Shown here: positions 9,698-19,510 of the stretch, one piece after another
Position numbering within the stretch: position 1 is the first letter of the stretch
How the letters are laid out: each line of letters starts with the position of its first letter
Assembly (NCBI GenBank): GCA_027483885.1
Contig: JAIXTO010000113.1
Coordinates: 41,761-105,760 of the forward strand
From: Rhizobiaceae bacterium
Lineage (GTDB): Bacteria; Pseudomonadota; Alphaproteobacteria; Rhizobiales; Rhizobiaceae
Direction of reading: 5' to 3'
Length of the DNA: 64,000 nt
Made by a program: the position numbers and the translations under genes
The notes under the pieces: generated by a model
Database searches by the model: none
Told to the model about the DNA's origin: nothing
Seen by the model: the letters and a program-made list of their open reading frames with translations, nothing else

Positions 9698-10819
9698 GTG
9701 GCGGATGTGGATGCGATTATCGTCGGAGCCGGCGTCATCGGGCTTGCCGCTGCACGCGCACTTTCGCAAGCCGGCCGTTCCGTTCTGCTGCTGGAGGCCG
9801 AAGGCGCCATCGGCACCGGCACCTCGTCGCGCAACAGCGAGGTGATCCATGCGGGCCTCTATTACCCGAAAGACAGTCTCAAGGCGCGGCTCTGCGTCGA
9901 GGGCCGGCACAAGCTTTATACGTTCTGCCAGTCGCATGGCGTGGCGCACCGCCGATGCGGCAAGCTGATCGTCGCGACCGAGGAGGCGGAAATTCCGCTG
10001 CTTCGCGCGCTCGCAGACAAGGGCGCGGCAAACGGCTGCGACGACCTGCAGATGCTGTCAGCCGATGCGGCGCATAGTCTTGAGCCTGCACTCTCCTGCC
10101 TTGCAGCCCTCCATTCACCCTCGACCGGCATCATCGACAGCCACGGCTACATGCTGGCGCTGGAGGGCGATGCGCGGGATGCCGGCGCCCTCATCGCCTT
10201 CCACGCGCCGATCAAATCGGCCCGCGTCACACCGGATGGCTTTGTCGTTGGCGTTGGCGGCACGGACCCAATGGAAGTTTCCGCAAGCATGCTGGTCAAT
10301 GCCGCAGGGCTGCATGCCTCCGAGGTAGCAAGGATGATCGAAGGGCTATCCCCGGATGCTGTGCCGGAGACGCGTTATGCCAAGGGCAATTATTTCATGC
10401 TGCCAACACGCGCACCCTTCAGCCACCTGATCTACCCCGCTCCGCACGCCCATGGGCTTGGCGTTCACCTGACGCTGGATCTGGGCGGTCAGGCGCGCTT
10501 CGGCCCTGATATCGAATGGGTCGAGACCATCGATTACGCGGTCGATCCGGCGCGGGGGACAAGTTTTGATTCAGCCGTACGCCGCTATTGGCCGGACATG
10601 CCGGCGGGCGAACTGGTGCCCGGTTATGCTGGCATCCGCCCGAAGATCAGCGGCCCGGCAGATCCAGCCGCCGATTTCCGCATCGACGGACCTGAGGGGC
10701 ATGGGGTCGCGGGCCTCGTCAATCTTTTCGGTATCGAAAGCCCAGGGTTGACCGCCTCGCTGGCCATTGCACGCGAAATCGCCGACCGACTTCTTGCCGA
10801 ACGCGGTTCTGCCGAATGA
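9698..10819 (+). CDS. FAD-dependent oxidoreductase, L-2-hydroxyglutarate oxidase-like
   Basis: A 373-residue protein of the DAO/FAD superfamily. The N terminus has the Rossmann FAD motif [16 protein letters not shown] directly after the start, followed by [15 protein letters not shown], a stretch characteristic of the LhgO/L-2-hydroxyglutarate dehydrogenase group. The C-terminal part ([26 protein letters not shown]) also matches that group. The start is GTG at 9698-9700, preceded by GGAGGAG at 7-10 nt; an upstream ATG at 9638 would add 20 unconserved residues. The likely reaction is oxidation of a 2-hydroxy acid such as L-2-hydroxyglutarate with electrons passed to the respiratory chain. The substrate is inferred from family resemblance only. 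The gene is convergent with the next one, 9 bp apart. Confidence 0.8.
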   Translation: MADVDAIIVGAGVIGLAAARALSQAGRSVLLLEAEGAIGTGTSSRNSEVIHAGLYYPKDSLKARLCVEGRHKLYTFCQSHGVAHRRCGKLIVATEEAEIPLLRALADKGAANGCDDLQMLSADAAHSLEPALSCLAALHSPSTGIIDSHGYMLALEGDARDAGALIAFHAPIKSARVTPDGFVVGVGGTDPMEVSASMLVNAAGLHASEVARMIEGLSPDAVPETRYAKGNYFMLPTRAPFSHLIYPAPHAHGLGVHLTLDLGGQARFGPDIEWVETIDYAVDPARGTSFDSAVRRYWPDMPAGELVPGYAGIRPKISGPADPAADFRIDGPEGHGVAGLVNLFGIESPGLTASLAIAREIADRLLAERGSAE

Positions 10820-10828
10820 TCCCTGCCC

Positions 10829-11647
10829 TCAGGCCGGCACGTGATGGCGGATCCGCGCCTTGATCGGCAGGTGATCGGAGGCGATGCGGGCAAGTGCCGT
10901 ATCATGCACGCGCACCCGCTCGATAAGGTCGGGACGGTTGCTCATGATGCGGTCGAGCGCCAGCACCGGCAGGCGCGAGGGAAAGCTCGGCACGGCTGCC
11001 GGCATGCCGCGAAAGATGTCCGACAGCGAATTCAGCGAGGAGCGATCCCCCAGCCGCCATTCGTTGAGATCGCCCATCAGGATGGTGGGTTGTTCATCCC
11101 GGGCGCCAATCACGTCAAGGATCATGCGCGCCTGCTGCTGGCGCGAGCGGTTGAGCAGGCCAAGATGCGCGGCAATCACCCGAAGCACGTTGCCGTCCTT
11201 CATCTCCAGCTCGGTGATCAGCGCGCCGCGTGGCTCGAGCCCCGGAAGTTTCACCTGATGCACATCGCGCACCACGCCTTCGCGGAAAAAGAGCACATTG
11301 CCGTGCCAGCCATGCGCCTTGGAAACGCCAGAGAGCGGCACCGGCGTCAGCCCCGTCTCACGCTCCATCCAGTTGAGATCGAGAAGTCCGCGCCGCTCGC
11401 CGAACCGCGTATCGGCCTCCTGCAGGGCCAGAACGTCGGCGCCGATTTCGCGGATGACATGGGCGATGCGGCCGGGATCGAACTTGCCATCGACGCCGAC
11501 GCATTTGTGGACATTGTAAGAGGCGACCAGCAGGCTTTCGCCATTGCCCGCCTCGGCCTCTTCCTCAAGCACCTGGTCCCGCTGCTTGCGGTTGCGAAGC
11601 GAGGCAAGGATGTTGGCCCGCAGATTGGGATTGCCGGAATTTTTCAT
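10829..11647 (-). CDS. Endonuclease/exonuclease/phosphatase family protein
   Basis: A 272-residue member of the metal-dependent EEP fold. The family signatures are in order: ASYNVHKCVGVDG (catalytic Asn), DVLALQEAD (metal-binding Glu), VIAAHLGLL, MGDLNEWR (Asp and Asn of the active site) and ASDHLPIKARI (the terminal Asp-His pair). About 40 charged residues precede the first motif and no signal peptide is present, so it is probably cytoplasmic. It lies 75 nt downstream of the cardiolipin synthase on the same strand. In many proteobacteria an EEP protein is adjacent to a phospholipase D-type cardiolipin synthase, which suggests a role in phospholipid metabolism, but the substrate cannot be told from sequence. 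Confidence 0.85.
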   Translation of the reverse strand: MKNSGNPNLRANILASLRNRKQRDQVLEEEAEAGNGESLLVASYNVHKCVGVDGKFDPGRIAHVIREIGADVLALQEADTRFGERRGLLDLNWMERETGLTPVPLSGVSKAHGWHGNVLFFREGVVRDVHQVKLPGLEPRGALITELEMKDGNVLRVIAAHLGLLNRSRQQQARMILDVIGARDEQPTILMGDLNEWRLGDRSSLNSLSDIFRGMPAAVPSFPSRLPVLALDRIMSNRPDLIERVRVHDTALARIASDHLPIKARIRHHVPA

Positions 11648-11722
11648 GCGCGGGCGGACGATTTCATCAAGGGGACCATGAGGCGAGTATAGCGCCCGGA
11701 CAGGGAGCTTCCAGATGCAGTT

Positions 11723-13207
11723 TCAAAGATAGGGTGAGCCAAGCCAGAGAATACGGTCGAACAGCCGTGCCAGAAAAGGCCGCGCCCGCCAGTCTTCCAT
11801 CGTCACCGGTTCGGCTTTCGTCAGCATCCGTTCGATCCGTTCTTCCAGACGGGCTGCCAGCTCGATATCGAAAATTTCCATATCGACCTCGAAATTGAGG
11901 CGCAACGAGCGTGGGTCCATGTTGGACGACCCAACATAAGCCCAACGGCCATCCACGACCATCAACTTGGAGTGGTTGAACGGGCCGCTGGCGCGCCAGA
12001 GCCGGCAATCGCCCTTGAGGATCTGGTCGAATTGCGCCGTCATCGCCCGGTCGACCAACGTCAGATTGTTGGAAGCGGGTACAACGATATCGACCGCCAC
12101 GCCGCGCCGGGCAGCCGTGGCAAGCGAGGCAATCAGCTCGCGGTCGGGCAGGAAATAGGGCGAGACCATGCGGATCGACGAGCGGGCGACGGAAAAGGCC
12201 CCCATCAGCATCTTGTGGTTCGTCTCGACGCTACGGTCCGGGCCGGAGGCGACGGTGCGCACATAAACGGCGCTTCCCGGCTCGCTCACGGGCGGCTCTA
12301 TCTGCCATGCGGGGCCAGACAGCGTTTCGCCATTGGCAAAACGCCAGTCTTCCGCGGCAACCGACAAAAGATCGGCAACGATCGGGCCGGTCATGCGGAA
12401 ATGCGTATCCATGGCATGGTCGTCTCCGGCGATTTCCTGCGAGAAGGCCTCGCGAATATTGATGCCGCCGGTAAAGGCGATAGCACCATCCACCACCATG
12501 ATCTTGCGGTGGGTGCGCAGGTTCGCATAGGGCAGCCGCAGGCCGACAATAACATTGCCGTTGAACACATCGACCGTCACGCCGCCATCGCGCAGCATGC
12601 CGAGCACGCTCGGCATCGAATAACGGGCGCCGACGGCATCCACCAGAACCCGCACGCTGACGCCGCGTTTTGCCGCATCGGTGAGCGCTTGCGCAAAACG
12701 GCGGCCGATGCGGTCACGGTCGAAGATATAGGTTTCCAGAATGACGCTGCGGCAGGCACTTTCGATGGCCTTCAGCATGGCGCCATAGGCCGCGTCGCCG
12801 CCCTCCAGCACCTCGACGCTGTTGCCGGTGGTGAGAAAATAACGCGTTACCCGGTCGCCGAGCGTCTTCATCGCCAGAAACCGCCGGCCGAACTGCGCGG
12901 CCACCATGGTATCGGTTGCGTCATAGGATTCGAGGTGATCGAGAAAGGCGTCTCCCAGCTTGGAGCGCTGGTTGCCGATGGCGCTGCGACGAATGCGGTT
13001 GATGCCGGCAATGAGATAAAGCAACGCACCGATGATCGGCGACAGGAGGATAACGCCGACCCAGCCGATGGCCGAGCGCACCTCTTCCTTGGTCATGGCC
13101 GCATGAATGGCAGCCGTCGCCCCCATCACGACCGACAGGGTAAAAACGATGTGCGGCCAATAGGGCGATAGAAGATCAAGCATGCGCCCAGATATAGGCG
13201 TCTCCAT
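11723..13207 (-). CDS. cls: Cardiolipin synthase, phospholipase D family
   Basis: A 494-residue membrane enzyme that joins two phosphatidylglycerol molecules to make cardiolipin and glycerol. Two N-terminal membrane helices (YWPHIVFTLSVVMGATAAI and the IGWVGVILLSPIIGALLYL region) are followed by two HKD motifs: HRKIMVVDG near residue 230 and HSKLMVVDG near 410, each continuing into GG/GS-N. The start used is ATG at 13205-13207 (METPISGR). ATG at 13181-13183 would give 486 residues, equally typical of the family; neither has a strong ribosome site. An 11-bp hairpin covers the first start codon. An EEP-family gene follows in the same direction and may be co-transcribed. Confidence 0.9.
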   Translation of the reverse strand: METPISGRMLDLLSPYWPHIVFTLSVVMGATAAIHAAMTKEEVRSAIGWVGVILLSPIIGALLYLIAGINRIRRSAIGNQRSKLGDAFLDHLESYDATDTMVAAQFGRRFLAMKTLGDRVTRYFLTTGNSVEVLEGGDAAYGAMLKAIESACRSVILETYIFDRDRIGRRFAQALTDAAKRGVSVRVLVDAVGARYSMPSVLGMLRDGGVTVDVFNGNVIVGLRLPYANLRTHRKIMVVDGAIAFTGGINIREAFSQEIAGDDHAMDTHFRMTGPIVADLLSVAAEDWRFANGETLSGPAWQIEPPVSEPGSAVYVRTVASGPDRSVETNHKMLMGAFSVARSSIRMVSPYFLPDRELIASLATAARRGVAVDIVVPASNNLTLVDRAMTAQFDQILKGDCRLWRASGPFNHSKLMVVDGRWAYVGSSNMDPRSLRLNFEVDMEIFDIELAARLEERIERMLTKAEPVTMEDWRARPFLARLFDRILWLGSPYL

Positions 13208-13231
13208 CGCGGGTGCAATCCACCCGCGATG
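13205..13231. repeat. Perfect hairpin overlapping the cls start codon
   Basis: CATCGCGGGTG (13205-13215) and its exact reverse complement (13221-13231) flank a 5-nt loop. On the minus strand the second arm contains the ATG of the longer cls start. No thymine run follows on either strand, so it does not look like an intrinsic terminator. Confidence 0.7.
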
Positions 13232-13463
13232 ACCGTTTTCAGGAAGGGGCATTGGGTCGTGAACGCCGCCTTGCCTGATCAAACAACTTTCGCCGATAGC
13301 GCGCCTATCCGCCAAACGGGCCGGCGAAAAATCTTGGGCGTCGCCAGCGCCGGTGCCATCGACACAGTCTTTCAGGCGATGGCGACAGCCAAAACGACAG
13401 AACCCGGAGACATTGTTTGATGCCTTCGTTCAAAGCTACGGCGCTCGAATGCCGGAAAATCTT

Positions 13464-14897
13464 TTAGCGACGGCCGCCCATCGCCGCGACCGGCGGCTCG
13501 GCTTCCGGCGGGATGGGGCTGCGATAGGCTTGGCCCTTCAGCCGGCGCTTTAGATCGGCCTTGGCCGCATCGCGCAACTGTTCGGACTGGAGCGCGGCAA
13601 GGCCCGTTGCGGCCATCACCTTGGCTGTGGTCACCATGGCCTTGTGGGCAAGCGGGCTCTTGCCCTGCGCCACCACCTGCCAGGTGTGCAACTGCGTGCC
13701 GATGGCAAGTGAGGGGCCATAGGCCTGCACAGTCGGCACCACCCAACTGACATCGGCGACATCGGTAGAGCCGCCCATCTGGCGCACCTCGTTGTGGCGG
13801 GGCAGGATAAAATCGGCGAGCGGCACGTCGCGCTCGTCCAGACGCTCCTGCGCCCAGCTTGAGGAAATATCCTCCGGTGTCAGCGTCGCGCGGATTTTTT
13901 CGGCAAAAGCGTGGTCCTCGTCATCGAAATCCGGCGCGCCAACACTGTCCCACACATCCTGCATGGCATCCATCAGCGGCGTGTTGACGATGAGGTTCGA
14001 GACGCCGGACAGGATGGCGCTTTCCACCTTCGTCTCGGTCATGAGGGCTGCACCCTCAGCCACTTTCTTCACCCGCTCGATCAACGAGAACAGGCCGGCC
14101 AGTTCCGGCGCGCGCACCACGTAACGCACCTTGGCATGGGCCTGCACAACGTTCGGCGAAATGCCGCCGGCATCAAGGAGTGCGTAGTGGATACGGCAAT
14201 CCTGCTGCATGTGTTCGCGCAGGTAATTGACACCGACGCTCATCAGTTCCACCGCATCGAGCGCACTGCGGCCAAGTTCGGGGCTTGCCGCGGCATGCGA
14301 GGCGCGACCGGTGAAGGTGAAATCGATGCGGCAATTGGCAAGAGAGGTTTCCCGCTGGACGCCGGCAAAATTGCTCGGGTGCCAGCAGATGGCGATATCG
14401 ACATCCGAAAACGCCCCGGCGCGCACCATGAACGCCTTGGCGGCACCACCTTCTTCGGCCGGGCAACCGTAATAGCGCACGCGGCCGGGTGTACCGGTTG
14501 CTTCCAGCCAATCCTTCAGCGCCGTTGCCGCCAGAAGCGAGGCGGAGCCTAAAAGATTATGGCCGCAGCCATGGCCGTTGGCGCCGGCGGTCAGCGGATC
14601 GTGATGGGTGACGCCCGCCTTCTGGCTGAGGCCCGCCAGCGCATCGAATTCGCCGAGGAAGGCAATCACCGGGCCGCCTTCACCCGCCTCGCCGATCAAC
14701 GCCGTTGGAATATCGGCGACGTTTTCGGTGATGGCAAAACCCTGCGCCTCCAGCATTTCCCGGTGGGCGGCGGCAGACTGCACCTCCATGTAGCAGGTTT
14801 CCGGCGTTGCCCAGACCCGGTCGCTCAGCTCCGTGAACACCTCCCTTTTCCTGTCGATGGCCTCGAAGATCTGGGGGAGATTGCTGTTCATGGACAT
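13464..14897 (-). CDS. M20 family amidohydrolase, AbgB-like
   Basis: A 477-residue zinc metallopeptidase-type hydrolase closest to p-aminobenzoyl-glutamate hydrolase subunit B (AbgB) and related amidohydrolases. Signatures seen are FLGEFDAL, GCGHNLLG (zinc His), GCPAEEGG (catalytic Glu pair), a lid/dimerisation domain beginning FTGRASHAAASP, and the C-terminal STDVADVSW with metal-ligand Asp. No signal peptide, so cytoplasmic. The first ATG (14897) follows AGG at suitable spacing; the ATG two codons later is an alternative. It lies 77 nt downstream of cobC on the same strand but has no evident link to cobalamin synthesis. The exact amide substrate is not determinable; aminoacyl-aminobenzoate or acyl-amino acid hydrolysis is likely. 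Confidence 0.85.
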   Translation of the reverse strand: MSMNSNLPQIFEAIDRKREVFTELSDRVWATPETCYMEVQSAAAHREMLEAQGFAITENVADIPTALIGEAGEGGPVIAFLGEFDALAGLSQKAGVTHHDPLTAGANGHGCGHNLLGSASLLAATALKDWLEATGTPGRVRYYGCPAEEGGAAKAFMVRAGAFSDVDIAICWHPSNFAGVQRETSLANCRIDFTFTGRASHAAASPELGRSALDAVELMSVGVNYLREHMQQDCRIHYALLDAGGISPNVVQAHAKVRYVVRAPELAGLFSLIERVKKVAEGAALMTETKVESAILSGVSNLIVNTPLMDAMQDVWDSVGAPDFDDEDHAFAEKIRATLTPEDISSSWAQERLDERDVPLADFILPRHNEVRQMGGSTDVADVSWVVPTVQAYGPSLAIGTQLHTWQVVAQGKSPLAHKAMVTTAKVMAATGLAALQSEQLRDAAKADLKRRLKGQAYRSPIPPEAEPPVAAMGGRR

Positions 14898-14974
14898 AAG
14901 ATTACCTGCCTGCGACGATCATGATGTGAAAACCTAACCCAGTACCGACAGAATGCAAACCTTTCCGACAGGCT

Positions 14975-16036
14975 TCAACCGCGCCAGATTTGCGCCTCAA
15001 GGGCCGATTCCAGTCGTTTCCACTCGCCGTCCTGTGGCAGGCCGATCCGCAGGCAATCCGGCCGTTCGGCAAAGGCACGAACGAGGATGCCGCACCGACC
15101 GAGATGCGCAAAGATGGCCGGCGCTTCGGGGTGCCTGAGATAGCGAAACAGCGTCGTGCCACCGCAAACGGGAAGGCCAGCCACCGCCAGAAGCGCATCG
15201 AGGCGCGCAGCCTCCTCGCGCAACCGTTGCCGCATGGCCTGTTGCCAGTCTCTGTCAGCGAGCGCCTGAAGCCCGATGCACAAGGTTGGCCCCGGAATGG
15301 CCCAGGGACCGAGACGGGCCGAAAGCTTCTGCGCTATGGTAACCGGGGCGACGGCAAAGCCCAACCGCACGCCGGCCAGACCATAAAATTTGCCGAAGGA
15401 GCGCAGAACAACCAGCCCCTCATGCACGGCACCGGCCACGCTTTCATCCGGTTCGATGACCTCCATGAAGGCCTCGTCCACCACCAGAAGTCCGCCCTTT
15501 GCCTTCATATGACGGGCAAGGGCTAGAAGATCGGCCGCGCCAAGCAGCCGCCCGTCCGGATTGTTGGGATTGACCACGACGGCCAGATCCGCGTCAAAAA
15601 GATCATCGAACGCCGGCACCTCGGCGGTGTCAAAACCGGAAAGCTTCGCCATCCGCGCATGTTCGCCATAGGTGGGCGACAGGATTGCCGCCCGTCTTCC
15701 AGCAACGGACAGGGCGCCGAATACGGCCTCGATGATCAACGGCAAGAGGATATGCGTGCCGGGTGCGGCGGCCAGATGATCCGGCGAGGGCGCACCATAG
15801 GTTTCCGCGGCAAGACGCTTCAGACGCGCCAGATCGTCCGGTTCCGGCAGGCGGGAGAAAGCGGTGGCGGGGATGGGCGAATAGGCATAAGGGTGCGGGT
15901 TGATGCCGGTGGAGAGATCGATCCACGGTTTTGGCGCTTGCGGAAACATGAGAGCCGCGCGCGCCAGATTGCCGCCGTGATCGATCGCCTGCCGCGCTTC
16001 GTCCCGCCCCTGTTGTCGATCTCGTCTGTCATTCAT
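14975..16036 (-). CDS. cobC: L-threonine-O-3-phosphate decarboxylase CobC
   Basis: A 353-residue fold-type I PLP enzyme that makes (R)-1-aminopropan-2-ol phosphate, the linker between the corrin ring and the lower nucleotide loop. It begins with the CobC signature IDHGGNLARAALMFPQAPKP followed by WIDLSTGINPHPY. The PLP lysine is in SFGKFYGLAGVRLGF near residue 213, and VVNPNNPDGR is the aspartate-aminotransferase-family Asn stretch. No other ATG, GTG or TTG lies between 16036 and the conserved IDHGG, so the start is fixed at ATG 16034-16036 unless it lies upstream. That ATG shares the palindrome CATG with the divergent cobD start, so each promoter must lie inside the other gene. GAGAG stands about 9 nt upstream. 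Confidence 0.95.
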   Translation of the reverse strand: MNDRRDRQQGRDEARQAIDHGGNLARAALMFPQAPKPWIDLSTGINPHPYAYSPIPATAFSRLPEPDDLARLKRLAAETYGAPSPDHLAAAPGTHILLPLIIEAVFGALSVAGRRAAILSPTYGEHARMAKLSGFDTAEVPAFDDLFDADLAVVVNPNNPDGRLLGAADLLALARHMKAKGGLLVVDEAFMEVIEPDESVAGAVHEGLVVLRSFGKFYGLAGVRLGFAVAPVTIAQKLSARLGPWAIPGPTLCIGLQALADRDWQQAMRQRLREEAARLDALLAVAGLPVCGGTTLFRYLRHPEAPAIFAHLGRCGILVRAFAERPDCLRIGLPQDGEWKRLESALEAQIWRG

Positions 16037-17006
16037 GGCTTTTTCTCTCGCCTTCCTCGCTTTGCTTATTGAACGGCTTGTCGGTTATCCGCAATGGCTG
16101 GTGGATCGCATCGGCCATCCCGTCATCTGGATCGGCGCGCTGATCAGCCGGCTAGAAAACCGGTTCAACGATCTCGACCTGCCGTTCGGACAGCGCAAGC
16201 GCAACGGCTTTTTTGCTTTTCTCATCCTGCTTTTCGCCGCTGTTCTGCCAGCGCTTCTCCTCCAAAGCGTACTGGCTTGGCTGCCGCTTGGCCTCATCAT
16301 CACGGCCCTCCTCTCCTCCAGCCTGCTTGCCCAGAAAAGCCTGGAAGAGCATGTGCGGGCCGTGGCCGAAGCGCTGGAAACCGGCGGTCTCGAAAAGGGC
16401 CGCAAGGCCGTGTCTATGATTGTCGGGCGCGATCCCGATCAGTTGGACGAAGCCGCCGTCTGCCGCGCGGCAATAGAAAGCCTTGCCGAAAACTTTTCCG
16501 ATGGCGTGACCGCGCCAGCCTTCTGGCTCGGCGTTGGCGGGCTGCCGGGCGCTTGCGCCTACAAGGCCACCAATACCGCCGACAGCATGATCGGCCATCT
16601 CAATGCCCGCTACAGCGCCTATGGCTGGGCGGCAGCCCGGTTCGATGATCTCATCAACCTGCCCGCCTCGCGCCTGACGGCACTCCTGTTCATCGCAGCC
16701 GCCGCTCTGGTGCCGGGCGCATCAGCGAAAGCGGCCTGGGCTGCGGTGCGGCGCGATGCGCATCACCACAAATCGCCCAATGCCGGCTGGCCAGAGGCCG
16801 CCATGGCCGGCGCGCTGGGCCTCGGGCTTGCAGGCCCGCGCGTTTATGGCGGGGTTCTAGTCGAAGATCACATCATGGGAGAGGGCGGACGGCGCGAGGG
16901 AACCAGCGCGGATATTCGCCGCGCGCTTGCCCTTTCGCGCGTGGCCGACCTGTTGCTGATCATCCTTTTCGGCCTGATCGCTGTCGCCCTTACCGTGCGA
17001 GGCTGA
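16035..17006 (+). CDS. cobD: Adenosylcobinamide-phosphate synthase CobD (CbiB)
   Basis: A 323-residue polytopic inner-membrane protein that attaches aminopropanol phosphate to adenosylcobyric acid. The family opening is present ([18 protein letters not shown], then [13 protein letters not shown]), followed by the conserved [26 protein letters not shown] region near residues 145-160 (here [16 protein letters not shown] then [10 protein letters not shown]) and [13 protein letters not shown] near 180. The start ATG at 16035-16037 overlaps the start codon of cobC on the other strand, and no clear ribosome site precedes it. Its 3' end overlaps that of the convergent cobQ by 17 nt. CobC and CobD act on the same linker, so the divergent arrangement makes metabolic sense. 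Confidence 0.95.
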   Translation: MAFSLAFLALLIERLVGYPQWLVDRIGHPVIWIGALISRLENRFNDLDLPFGQRKRNGFFAFLILLFAAVLPALLLQSVLAWLPLGLIITALLSSSLLAQKSLEEHVRAVAEALETGGLEKGRKAVSMIVGRDPDQLDEAAVCRAAIESLAENFSDGVTAPAFWLGVGGLPGACAYKATNTADSMIGHLNARYSAYGWAAARFDDLINLPASRLTALLFIAAAALVPGASAKAAWAAVRRDAHHHKSPNAGWPEAAMAGALGLGLAGPRVYGGVLVEDHIMGEGGRREGTSADIRRALALSRVADLLLIILFGLIAVALTVRG

Positions 17007-18462
17007 GCAAAAGGTCCAGATCGAGATGCTGTTCCAGATGCGCGGCAAGCCGGTCGAGCACGTCCTCCACGCCCTGTTCGTAATCAAGCCGCGTCGCCTC
17101 CCCGCCAAGCCGCGTCAGCCAGGATGAACGCTGGCGATCATCGGCAAACAAGCCGTGGATATAGGTGCCGCTGACCAGCCCGTCGGCCGAGCGAGCCCCT
17201 TCCGGTCCACCGCCGATATGGGCAAAGCATCGCGTCCGGTCCGGCCCGGCCGTTTCACCGACATGCATTTCATAGCCGGCAAAGGAGTTTCCATCCGCCG
17301 TCTCGCCGGAGACCGCCACAAGATGCTTTTGTCCGGTGAGGCGGGTTTCCACGTCGAGGAGGCCGAGCCCCGGTTCCACGGTACCGGCGGGACCTTCGAT
17401 ACCATCGGGATCGGCCACCGTTTTGCCGAGCATCTGATACCCGCCGCAAAGGCCGAGCACCGGTTTGCCACGGCGGCGATGCGCGGCGATATCGATATCC
17501 AGACCGGATTGCTTGAGCACCTGCAGGTCGGCGATGGTTGCCTTGGAGCCGAGAAGCAACACGAGATCGGCATCGGCTGGAAGGACCTCGCCGGGCCTGA
17601 CCCGCAAAAGCTCCACCTGCGGTTCGGCATCCAGCGGATCGAGATCGTCGAAATTGGAGACATGCGGCAGGATCGGCACGGCGATGCGGATTTTGGCGCC
17701 GGCCTTCGCGGCAGGTTTGGATTGAAGCGCCAGCGCATCCTCGGCCGGAAGCCGGATGGCCTCGGCAAAATGCGGCAGGAGGCCGATGGGTGACCAGCCG
17801 GTAAAACCTTCGATCATCGTCATGCCCTCGGCAAACAGTGTCGGGTCACCGCGAAACCGGTTGACGATAAAGGCGCGGATCATCGCCGCATCCTGCGCAT
17901 CAAGCACCAGTTTCGTGCCGGCAAGGCTTGCGATCACGCCGCCGCGGTCGATATCGCCGATCAGCACCACCGGCACATCGGCTGCGCGAGCAAAACCCAT
18001 ATTGGCAATGTCGTTGCGGCGCAGGTTCACCTCCGAAGCGCTGCCCGCCCCCTCGACCAAAACCAGATCGGCATCGGACTTCAGGCGGGAAAAACTGTCG
18101 AGCACGCGCGGCATCAGGCCGGCCTTGATCTGCTGGTATTCGGCAGCCTTGGCATTGCCTTCCACGCGGCCCTGCACCACCAGCTGGGCACCGACCTCGC
18201 TCTGCGGTTTCAGAAGCACCGGATTCATGTGGACGGAAAGCGGCGCCCGCGCCGCGCGCGCCTGCAGCGCCTGAGCCCGGCCAATTTCGCCACCATCGGC
18301 CGTCACCGCTGCATTGTTCGACATGTTCTGCGGCTTGAACGGTAGAACGCGCAGCCCGCGCAGCGTAAAGGCGCGCGCAAGCCCCGCCACGATGAGCGAC
18401 TTGCCGACATCCGAACCGGTGCCCTGGAACATCAATGCCTTGGCGGGCCGTTGCTGCGTCAT
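16990..18462 (-). CDS. cobQ: Cobyric acid synthase CobQ
   Basis: A 490-residue glutamine-dependent amidotransferase that amidates four side chains (b, d, e, g) of adenosylcobyrinic acid a,c-diamide. The N-terminal dethiobiotin-synthetase-like ATPase has the P-loop [19 protein letters not shown] and the CobQ hallmark [12 protein letters not shown]. The C-terminal class I glutaminase domain carries [11 protein letters not shown] with the nucleophilic Cys near residue 330 and the His in GTYIHGLF. Its ATG is reached by reading past the cobO stop in a TGATG overlap, implying translational coupling with cobO. The 3' end overlaps the convergent cobD. Confidence 0.96.
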   Translation of the reverse strand: MTQQRPAKALMFQGTGSDVGKSLIVAGLARAFTLRGLRVLPFKPQNMSNNAAVTADGGEIGRAQALQARAARAPLSVHMNPVLLKPQSEVGAQLVVQGRVEGNAKAAEYQQIKAGLMPRVLDSFSRLKSDADLVLVEGAGSASEVNLRRNDIANMGFARAADVPVVLIGDIDRGGVIASLAGTKLVLDAQDAAMIRAFIVNRFRGDPTLFAEGMTMIEGFTGWSPIGLLPHFAEAIRLPAEDALALQSKPAAKAGAKIRIAVPILPHVSNFDDLDPLDAEPQVELLRVRPGEVLPADADLVLLLGSKATIADLQVLKQSGLDIDIAAHRRRGKPVLGLCGGYQMLGKTVADPDGIEGPAGTVEPGLGLLDVETRLTGQKHLVAVSGETADGNSFAGYEMHVGETAGPDRTRCFAHIGGGPEGARSADGLVSGTYIHGLFADDRQRSSWLTRLGGEATRLDYEQGVEDVLDRLAAHLEQHLDLDLLLSLAR

Positions 18463-19076
18463 CAGAACTCGATCCCGGCCTGCGCCTTCACGCCGGCCTT
18501 GAAGTGATGTTTCACCAGCGTCATCTCGGTCACCATGTCGGCGGCCTCGATCAGCGCCGGCTTGGCGTTGCGGCCGGTGACGATGACATGAAGGTCCGGA
18601 CGGCGGGCGCTCAGATCCGCAATCACCCGCTCGAGATCGAGGTAATCGTAGCGCAGTGCAATGTTCAACTCGTCGAGGATCAAGAGGCCGACGTCAGGCT
18701 CGGCCATCATCTCCAGCGCCTTGTCCCAGGCCCGTTCGGCAGCGGCCACGTCGCGTTTCAGGTCCTGCGTATCCCAGGTAAATCCCTCACCCATCGTGTG
18801 CCAGATCATCCGGTCGCCAAACGCCTGCAGCGCCACGCGCTCACCCGTATCCCAGGCGCCCTTGATGAACTGCACCACGGCGACCTTGCGGCCATGGCCG
18901 AGCATGCGCAGCGCAAGCCCGAAGGCTGCCGTCGACTTGCCCTTGCCGGGGCCGGTATTGACGATCAGCAGACCCTTTTCGAGGGTCTTTTCCGCCACTT
19001 CCGCATCCTGCACCGCCTTGCGGTTTTCCATCTTGCGGCGGTGGCGTTCGGCCTCGCGTTCGTCGATTTCCTTCAT
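18462..19076 (-). CDS. cobO: Cob(I)yrinic acid a,c-diamide adenosyltransferase CobO
   Basis: A 204-residue cytoplasmic ATP:corrinoid adenosyltransferase (CobA/CobO type, P-loop fold). After a charged N-terminal helix comes [20 protein letters not shown] (P-loop), then [11 protein letters not shown], the Walker B-like [11 protein letters not shown], and [15 protein letters not shown]. The start is ATG at 19074-19076 because AGGAGAG lies 5 nt upstream; an upstream ATG at 19094 would add six residues. It is the first gene of a cobO-cobQ operon, with a good promoter about 35 nt upstream that diverges from the riboswitch promoter. Confidence 0.95.
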   Translation of the reverse strand: MKEIDEREAERHRRKMENRKAVQDAEVAEKTLEKGLLIVNTGPGKGKSTAAFGLALRMLGHGRKVAVVQFIKGAWDTGERVALQAFGDRMIWHTMGEGFTWDTQDLKRDVAAAERAWDKALEMMAEPDVGLLILDELNIALRYDYLDLERVIADLSARRPDLHVIVTGRNAKPALIEAADMVTEMTLVKHHFKAGVKAQAGIEF

Positions 19077-19108
19077 CGGGCTCTCCTGGCGCATCGTCGG
19101 GAGGCGGG

Positions 19109-19136
19109 ACTATAGTCGAACCTTTTCCCGCGGCAA
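19109..19136 (-). promoter_or_regulatory. Putative promoter of cobO-cobQ
   Basis: On the minus strand TTGCCG (19131-19136) and TATAGT (19109-19114) are separated by 16 bp, about 35 nt before the cobO start. The -10 lies inside the perfect 10-bp palindrome GACTATAGTC (19108-19117), which could also be an operator. Confidence 0.55.
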
Positions 19137-19153
19137 TGCCTTCAGCCCCGGCA

Positions 19154-19181
19154 TTGACACACAAGCGGCTAAGCGCATAGT
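19154..19181 (+). promoter_or_regulatory. Promoter of the riboswitch operon
   Basis: A perfect -35 TTGACA (19154-19159), a 16-bp spacer and CATAGT (19176-19181) place the transcription start at about 19188, where the riboswitch P1 stem begins. The match in position is strong support. Confidence 0.7.
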
Positions 19182-19189
19182 GACAGGGA

Positions 19190-19369
19190 CAACGGTCTTT
19201 TCCCGGCAACGGGGAAAGCTAAGAGGGAACGTGGTGCGGTTTTTCAAAAACCTAAACCACGGCTGCCCCCGCAACTGTAAGCGGGTAGTCCGGCGCATCA
19301 GGCCACTGAAGGCAACTTCGGGAAGGCGGCGCACGGGCGACGATCCGCGAGCCAGGAGACCTGCCGTTG
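19190..19369 (+). promoter_or_regulatory. Cobalamin (B12) riboswitch aptamer
   Basis: All landmark segments of the adenosylcobalamin aptamer are present in order: P1 arm CAACGG (19190-19195), GCTAAGAGGGAA, GTGGT with its partner ACCAC, the core CCCCGCAACTGTAAGCGG (19267-19284), GCCACTG, GGAAGGCG, and the B12 box AGCCAGGAGACCTGCC (19350-19365) running into the closing P1 arm CCGTTG (19364-19369). It should repress the DUF1636-cobW-cobN-cobG-cobH-cobI-cobJ operon when adenosylcobalamin is abundant. Confidence 0.96.
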
Positions 19370-19389
19370 ACGACAGATGATCCAGCCGG

Positions 19390-19507
19390 GCGGGGTGCTC
19401 CGGAACGGATAGTTTTCGAAAGACATGGGGCGCCGATGGCGGCCTTCATGTGTGCACCCCGCTATCGTTTGACAGGCCGTTCAGGCACATCGGTAAAAGG
19501 TGGGGTG
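19390..19507 (+). promoter_or_regulatory. Riboswitch expression platform with alternative pairings
   Basis: GCGGGGTGC (19390-19398) is perfectly complementary to GCACCCCGC (19454-19462). The second segment can instead pair through CACCCC (19455-19460) with GGGGTG (19502-19507), extended by G-U and G-C pairs to 19499. The latter pairing buries GGTGGGG, the ribosome site 5 nt before the GTG of the first gene. No terminator with a U tract is seen, so control of translation initiation is more likely than attenuation. The pairing logic is inferred; the complementarities are visible. Confidence 0.55.
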
Positions 19508-19510
19508 ACA

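Noticed and set aside
19367..19510. A TTG start for the DUF1636 gene inside the riboswitch
   Set aside because: It would start within the P1 stem of the aptamer and add 48 unconserved residues; the GTG at 19511 has a good ribosome site.
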